A stretch of DNA of 8,658 nt from Anaerolineae bacterium (GTDB lineage: Bacteria; Chloroflexota; Anaerolineae; UBA4142): the NCBI GenBank assembly GCA_027457205.1, contig DAIDTM010000036.1:1-8658 (forward strand), given 5' to 3'. Positions 5,720-8,658 of the stretch are shown here, piece by piece (positions within the stretch are counted from its first letter, which is position 1; each line of letters begins with the position of its first letter). The notes under the pieces are model-generated. The model had not been told where the DNA came from, did no database searches, and saw only the letters and a program-made list of their open reading frames with translations. The translations under genes were made by a program, and so were the position numbers.

Positions 5720-7549
5720 GTGAAGCGTGAATCCTGGCAGTTCGCCGCGCTGTTTCTGATTCTCCTCGCCGCCGCATTGTTCCGCTTTAACGGGCTGGAT
5801 TGGGATCGCGGCTATCTGTTTCATCCGGACGAGCGGAAGATTCTGTTGGTGGTTTCAGGACTCGCTTTGCCTTCGAGCGTCTCCGAATTCTTTTCGCCAG
5901 CAAGCCCGCTCAACCCCCAGTTTTTTGCCTACGGCTCATTTCCAATTTATCTGCTGAAAGCGCTGAGCGCGTTTGCCCCCACGACCAACTTGGCTGTGCC
6001 ATGGAACGACCCGCACTTGGCGGGTCTCGCGCTGCTTGGGCGCGCGCTCTCCGGCGCGTTCGACCTCGGCACGCTCGCGCTGATCTTTTTTCTGGCGCGA
6101 CGACTGTACGACGCGCGCGTTGGATTGATTGCCGCCGCGTGCGGCACAGTGACCGTCTTGTCGATCCAGCTGTCGCACTTTTATGCGGTCGACACGGTGC
6201 TGACGTTCTTTGTCGTCGCGGCGGTATTCTTGGCGGCGCGGTTTGCGGCAAGCGGCAAGCGCATCGATGCGCTGCTGATGGCGGTCGCGTTTGGATTGGC
6301 GATGGCGACCAAAGTTACCGCTGCGCCGCTGATCGCGCCGATTGGTTTCGCGGTGGTCTGGGCAACCAACCACGACGACACCAAGGTACAAAGGAAACAG
6401 TCCAATCGTCTTCGCACCTTTGTGTCTTTGGGGTGGACGCGCGTTTGGCGCACCCGCAAGACGCTCGCAAAAATCTTCGCCGTCGCGCTGGTCGTCTTTA
6501 TCGTCACACAGCCGTACGCGCTGCTCGATCCCATTCAATACGTGAGTCAGATCGGCACCGAATCTCTAGTTGCGCGCGGCTGGCTCGATTATCCGTACAC
6601 GCGGCAGTTCACGGGCACGATTCCGTTTCTCTATCAAATCTGGCAGAGCAGCATTTGGGGAATGGGTTTGCCGCTCGGAATGCTCGCGTGGGGCGGCAGC
6701 GCGCTCTTCGTCTGGCAGTGGTGGCAGCGGCGCGATTGGCAGAGTGGACTCGTTCTTTCCTGGTCGCTGGTCTATTTCTTGCTGATCGGCGCGCAGTACG
6801 CCAAATACCCGCGTTACTTGCTGCCGCTAACACCATTTTTGTTTCTAATGGCGGCAGCCGCGATATCGCGTCTCACGCATCGCGCCTTGCGTTTTGCGTC
6901 TTACGTTTTCTTGCTGTTTGCTCTGCTCTTTGCATCGGGTTATGCCGTTGCCTTCACATCGATCTACTCGCGCGAGCATCCGTGGTTGCAGGTTTCCAAC
7001 TGGATTTATCAGAACGTTCCCCCGCAGTCGGTCATCGCGATCGAACATTGGGACGATGCGCTGCCGGTGTCGTTGCGCGCGGTAGGTGACGTGCACGATC
7101 CCGCTGAATACCGCGAGCAGATTCTGCCGATGTACGACGCCGACAACGTGGCGAAGCTTCAGACCTTGATCGACATTTTGTCGACGAGTGACTATGTCGT
7201 CCTGGCGAGTCCGCGGCTATATGCGACGATTACGCGGTTGCCGCAGCGTTATCCAATTTCGTCACGTTATTACCATTTGCTGTTTGGCGGGCAGCTGGGC
7301 TTTGATCTGGTCGCGTTCGCGCGGAACGATCCGCGTCTGGGCGGGATAACGATTGCCGATGATTCCGTCGATACGGTCGGACTGCCGGTGCCGCCGCCGT
7401 TAGCCGCGTATTGGCGCGGCGCGGGCGTGTGGAACTGGGGTCGTGCCGACGAAAGTTTCGTCGTTTACGATCATCCGATGCCGTTGGTGTTCAAAAAGAC
7501 GCGCGCGCTTTCGCGCGACGAGCTAAAAACGCTTTTGACCTCACCGTAA
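5720..7549 (+). CDS. GT39/PMT-like polytopic membrane glycosyltransferase
   Basis: A 609-residue membrane protein. The N-terminus has one transmembrane helix (about 7-23), then an external-loop motif FHPDER (34-39), whose acidic pair is the position used for catalysis in GT39/ArnT-type GT-C enzymes. Further hydrophobic spans lie near 103-125, 135-150, 158-175, 185-213, 250-264, 312-332, 345-358, 366-381 and 393-412, followed by a soluble C-terminal domain (about 415-609). Such enzymes transfer a sugar from a polyprenyl phosphate to a lipid, glycan or protein on the outer face of the membrane. An in-frame stop at 5714-5716 forces the start to GTG 5720, 9 bp after the crotonase stop and without a clear Shine-Dalgarno site. 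The basic loop at residues 219-241 is encoded by an inverted octamer repeat, and residues 383-397 by a heptamer repeat; both look absorbed into the gene. Donor and acceptor are unknown. Confidence 0.82.
   Translation: MKRESWQFAALFLILLAAALFRFNGLDWDRGYLFHPDERKILLVVSGLALPSSVSEFFSPASPLNPQFFAYGSFPIYLLKALSAFAPTTNLAVPWNDPHLAGLALLGRALSGAFDLGTLALIFFLARRLYDARVGLIAAACGTVTVLSIQLSHFYAVDTVLTFFVVAAVFLAARFAASGKRIDALLMAVAFGLAMATKVTAAPLIAPIGFAVVWATNHDDTKVQRKQSNRLRTFVSLGWTRVWRTRKTLAKIFAVALVVFIVTQPYALLDPIQYVSQIGTESLVARGWLDYPYTRQFTGTIPFLYQIWQSSIWGMGLPLGMLAWGGSALFVWQWWQRRDWQSGLVLSWSLVYFLLIGAQYAKYPRYLLPLTPFLFLMAAAAISRLTHRALRFASYVFLLFALLFASGYAVAFTSIYSREHPWLQVSNWIYQNVPPQSVIAIEHWDDALPVSLRAVGDVHDPAEYREQILPMYDADNVAKLQTLIDILSTSDYVVLASPRLYATITRLPQRYPISSRYYHLLFGGQLGFDLVAFARNDPRLGGITIADDSVDTVGLPVPPPLAAYWRGAGVWNWGRADESFVVYDHPMPLVFKKTRALSRDELKTLLTSP
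6379..6432. repeat. Inverted octamer repeat element inside the glycosyltransferase gene
   Basis: Two octamers on the plus strand, CACCAAGG and TACAAAGG (6379-6394), are followed after 14 bp by three octamers on the minus strand, CCCAAAGA, CACAAAGG and TGCGAAGA (6432 back to 6409). ACAAAGG and CCTTTGT form a perfect 7-bp dyad around a 22-nt loop. The unit matches the array at 1801-1824. It encodes a basic, hydrophilic loop between two membrane spans and keeps the reading frame open. Confidence 0.55.
6867..6908. repeat. Six-unit degenerate heptamer array inside the glycosyltransferase gene
   Basis: Six consecutive heptamers fit the pattern YRCGYHT, with invariant CG at positions 3-4 and T at position 7; examples are CACGCAT, TGCGTTT and TACGTTT. 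A period of 7 is out of step with the codon period of 3, so the pattern is a property of the DNA rather than of protein repetition. It encodes the short loop and the start of a hydrophobic span (about residues 383-397). Confidence 0.5.
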
Positions 7550-7552
7550 GCC

Positions 7553-7556
7553 GGAG
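7553..7556 (+). promoter_or_regulatory. Shine-Dalgarno site fixing a TTG start for the GT2 gene
   Basis: GGAG lies 7 nt before TTG 7564, in the short gap after the GT39-like stop codon. The next residues, KLSILIPIYNE, are the normal N-terminus of the family, so this TTG is preferred over an upstream in-frame TTG that would overlap the previous gene by about 139 bp. Confidence 0.7.
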
Positions 7557-7563
7557 ACGAGTC

Positions 7564-8241
7564 TTGAAGTTATCGATCCTGATTCCCATCTACAACGAAC
7601 GCGCGACGATTCTTGAAATTGCGCGGCGCGTGCAAGCGGTCCCGTTCGACAAGGAAATCATCGCGGTCGACGATGGCTCGATCGACGGCACGCGCGAACT
7701 GCTGCCGCAGCTAGAGAAGGATGGCATCGTCGTTCTGTATCACGCCAAGAATCAGGGCAAGGGCGCGGCGGTTCGCACCGCGCTGGCGCGCGCGGGCGGC
7801 GACATTATCGTCATCCAGGACGCGGACTTGGAATACGACCCACGCGATTACGCGCAGCTGGTCCAGCCGATTATCGAGGGGCGCGCCAAAGTCGTCTACG
7901 GCTCGCGCTTTATGGGACCGCGTATGGCGATGTTCTTCTGGCATATGCTCGCGAACAAGGCGTTGACGCTGATGACGAACATTCTGTACGACGCGATCCT
8001 CAGCGATATGGAGACCGGCTACAAGGCGTTTCGCGCCGACGTGATCAAATCGATTCCGCTGCGCGCGCGGCGTTTCGATTTTGAGCCGGAAGTCACCGCC
8101 AAAGTGCTCAAACGCGGCAATCGCATCTTCGAAGTCCCGATCTCATATTTTGGGCGCGAGTACAGTGAAGGAAAGAAGATTGGGACGCGCGATGGATTCG
8201 TCGCGATCTGGACGCTGTTCAAGTATCGGTTTGTGGATTGA
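7564..8241 (+). CDS. GT2 glycosyltransferase, polyprenyl-phosphate sugar synthase (DPM1-like)
   Basis: A 225-residue GT-A fold family 2 glycosyltransferase without membrane spans. KLSILIPIYNE opens the nucleotide-binding fold, DDGS is at 36-39, NQGKGAAVR at 63-71, the metal-binding DAD at 86-88, GSRF at 113-116 and DMETGYKAFR at 148-157. These match dolichol/polyprenyl-phosphate mannose or glucose synthases, which move a sugar from a nucleotide donor to a membrane polyprenyl phosphate on the cytoplasmic side. The adjacent GT39-like enzyme uses donors of just that kind, so the two probably act in sequence; this is inference from family knowledge and position. Mannose versus glucose cannot be told. 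The TTG start has GGAG at a 7-nt spacing, and the stop overlaps the TTG proposed for the next gene (TTGA). Confidence 0.88.
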   Translation: MKLSILIPIYNERATILEIARRVQAVPFDKEIIAVDDGSIDGTRELLPQLEKDGIVVLYHAKNQGKGAAVRTALARAGGDIIVIQDADLEYDPRDYAQLVQPIIEGRAKVVYGSRFMGPRMAMFFWHMLANKALTLMTNILYDAILSDMETGYKAFRADVIKSIPLRARRFDFEPEVTAKVLKRGNRIFEVPISYFGREYSEGKKIGTRDGFVAIWTLFKYRFVD

Positions 8242-8658
8242 GTACTGAACCGGGCAGACTGTTTTTGGTGCAAACAACCTTATCAAAAAGATCGCGCGAG
8301 GCGGTTGATCTTCACCTTGCCGCGCTGACGTTCTCGGACGATTCTGCGCGCTTGCCATCCAGTTCTGTCGCGGCGATGCTCGCGCTGCACTTGTTGGGAC
8401 TTGCGGCGTTCTGGCGCATCGAACAGCAGCCGATCTGGCTTGCGCTCCCGACGCTGGCGCTGTGGCTTTTCATTCCACTCGTGTTATATCGATCTCGCGG
8501 CGCGTTGGCGGTCGAGACGCTGGCGCCGCTCTTTTTTCTCTACGCGATGGTCGCGGCGCGGTTTGTCTTCGTTCGCGGTTTTCACGGCAGCGTACCCGGC
8601 TATTTCGACTACAACGCGCCCGATTGGCGTTCTACGCTTTTTCGCCTCGAGCCGTGGG
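8238..8658 (+). CDS. Unidentified membrane protein, N-terminal part
   Basis: The frame opened by TTG 8238 stays free of stops to the window edge (140 codons) and overlaps the GT2 stop by 4 nt. The translation has a polar N-terminus of about 43 residues, then hydrophobic spans near 44-58 (VAAMLALHLLGLAAF), 67-81 (IWLALPTLALWLFIP) and 94-108 (LAPLFFLYAMVAARF). A loop containing GYFDYNAPDW and RLEPW follows. It is probably a polytopic membrane protein belonging to the same glycan or lipid-linked sugar cluster; I do not recognise the family. The exact start is uncertain: GTG 8268 or ATG 8376 are alternatives and no strong ribosome binding site supports any of them. The fit to the operon spacing favours 8238. 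Confidence 0.6.
   Translation, partial: MSTEPGRLFLVQTTLSKRSREAVDLHLAALTFSDDSARLPSSSVAAMLALHLLGLAAFWRIEQQPIWLALPTLALWLFIPLVLYRSRGALAVETLAPLFFLYAMVAARFVFVRGFHGSVPGYFDYNAPDWRSTLFRLEPW

Noticed and set aside
5060..5824. 254-codon minus-strand frame opposite the crotonase gene
   Set aside because: Antisense shadow with low-complexity basic composition; the plus-strand crotonase motifs are unambiguous.
5800..7089. 429-codon plus-strand frame overlapping the GT39-like gene
   Set aside because: The product is Arg/Ala/Cys-rich without membrane spans or motifs, whereas the other frame gives a coherent polytopic membrane protein with HPDER. It is a frame-shifted shadow.
7411..7563. Upstream extension of the GT2 gene to TTG 7411
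   Set aside because: It would overlap the GT39-like gene by 139 bp and add 51 basic residues not expected in the family; GGAG before TTG 7564 supports the shorter form.
1..8658. Frequent CGCG and GCGC words across the window
   Set aside because: They are spread through all genes at codon junctions (Ala, Arg, Glu and Asp codons) and look like genome-wide base and codon preference rather than a local element.

Overview
The window looks like ordinary chromosomal DNA from a GC-rich, free-living bacterium, most likely a member of the Chloroflexota (Anaerolineae-like). That placement is inferred from three things: the CBS-CBS-ACT protein, the large GT39-like membrane glycosyltransferase with an HPDER motif, and a leaderless-type promoter on lepA. 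It was not tested by any search. Coding density is high, the longest non-coding gap is about 180 bp, and I see no tRNA, rRNA, CRISPR array, transposase or phage gene.

Left part (1-1715): the 3' end of a glycoside hydrolase family 31 gene runs rightward into the window. It converges, with a 13-bp gap, on a leftward Gfo/Idh/MocA-family dehydrogenase gene. Both suggest sugar metabolism. The dehydrogenase has a near-consensus sigma70-type promoter with a 7-3-7 palindrome over its predicted transcription start, which looks like a repressor operator. Its usual catalytic Asp and His positions are replaced by Thr and Gln.

Middle (1716-2694): a 181-bp divergent intergenic region carries back-to-back promoters and three units of a degenerate octamer repeat. 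It is followed by a two-CBS-plus-ACT regulatory protein gene with a strong Shine-Dalgarno site. A short gap with a possible terminator hairpin leads to an extended -10 promoter placed so close to the lepA ATG that the mRNA is probably leaderless.

Right part (2695-8658): six rightward genes are packed with gaps of 2, -4, 9, 14 and -4 bp and probably form one operon. They are lepA (elongation factor 4), an OsmC-like peroxidase, a crotonase-family enzyme with only one of the two hydratase glutamates, a GT39-like membrane glycosyltransferase, a soluble GT2 polyprenyl-phosphate sugar synthase-like enzyme, and the start of a further membrane protein cut by the window end. The GT2 and GT39 enzymes plausibly work as a pair, GT2 making a lipid-linked sugar and GT39 transferring it outside the membrane. 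Genes three to six all use GTG or TTG starts.

The most unusual signal is short degenerate repeats inside the GT39 gene. One is an inverted arrangement of octamers (6379-6432) of the same family as the array in the divergent intergenic region. The other is a six-unit heptamer array (6867-6908) out of phase with codons. These suggest that dispersed repeat DNA has been absorbed in-frame into a membrane protein. I found no clear evidence of a wholly new defence, mobile or biosynthetic system.
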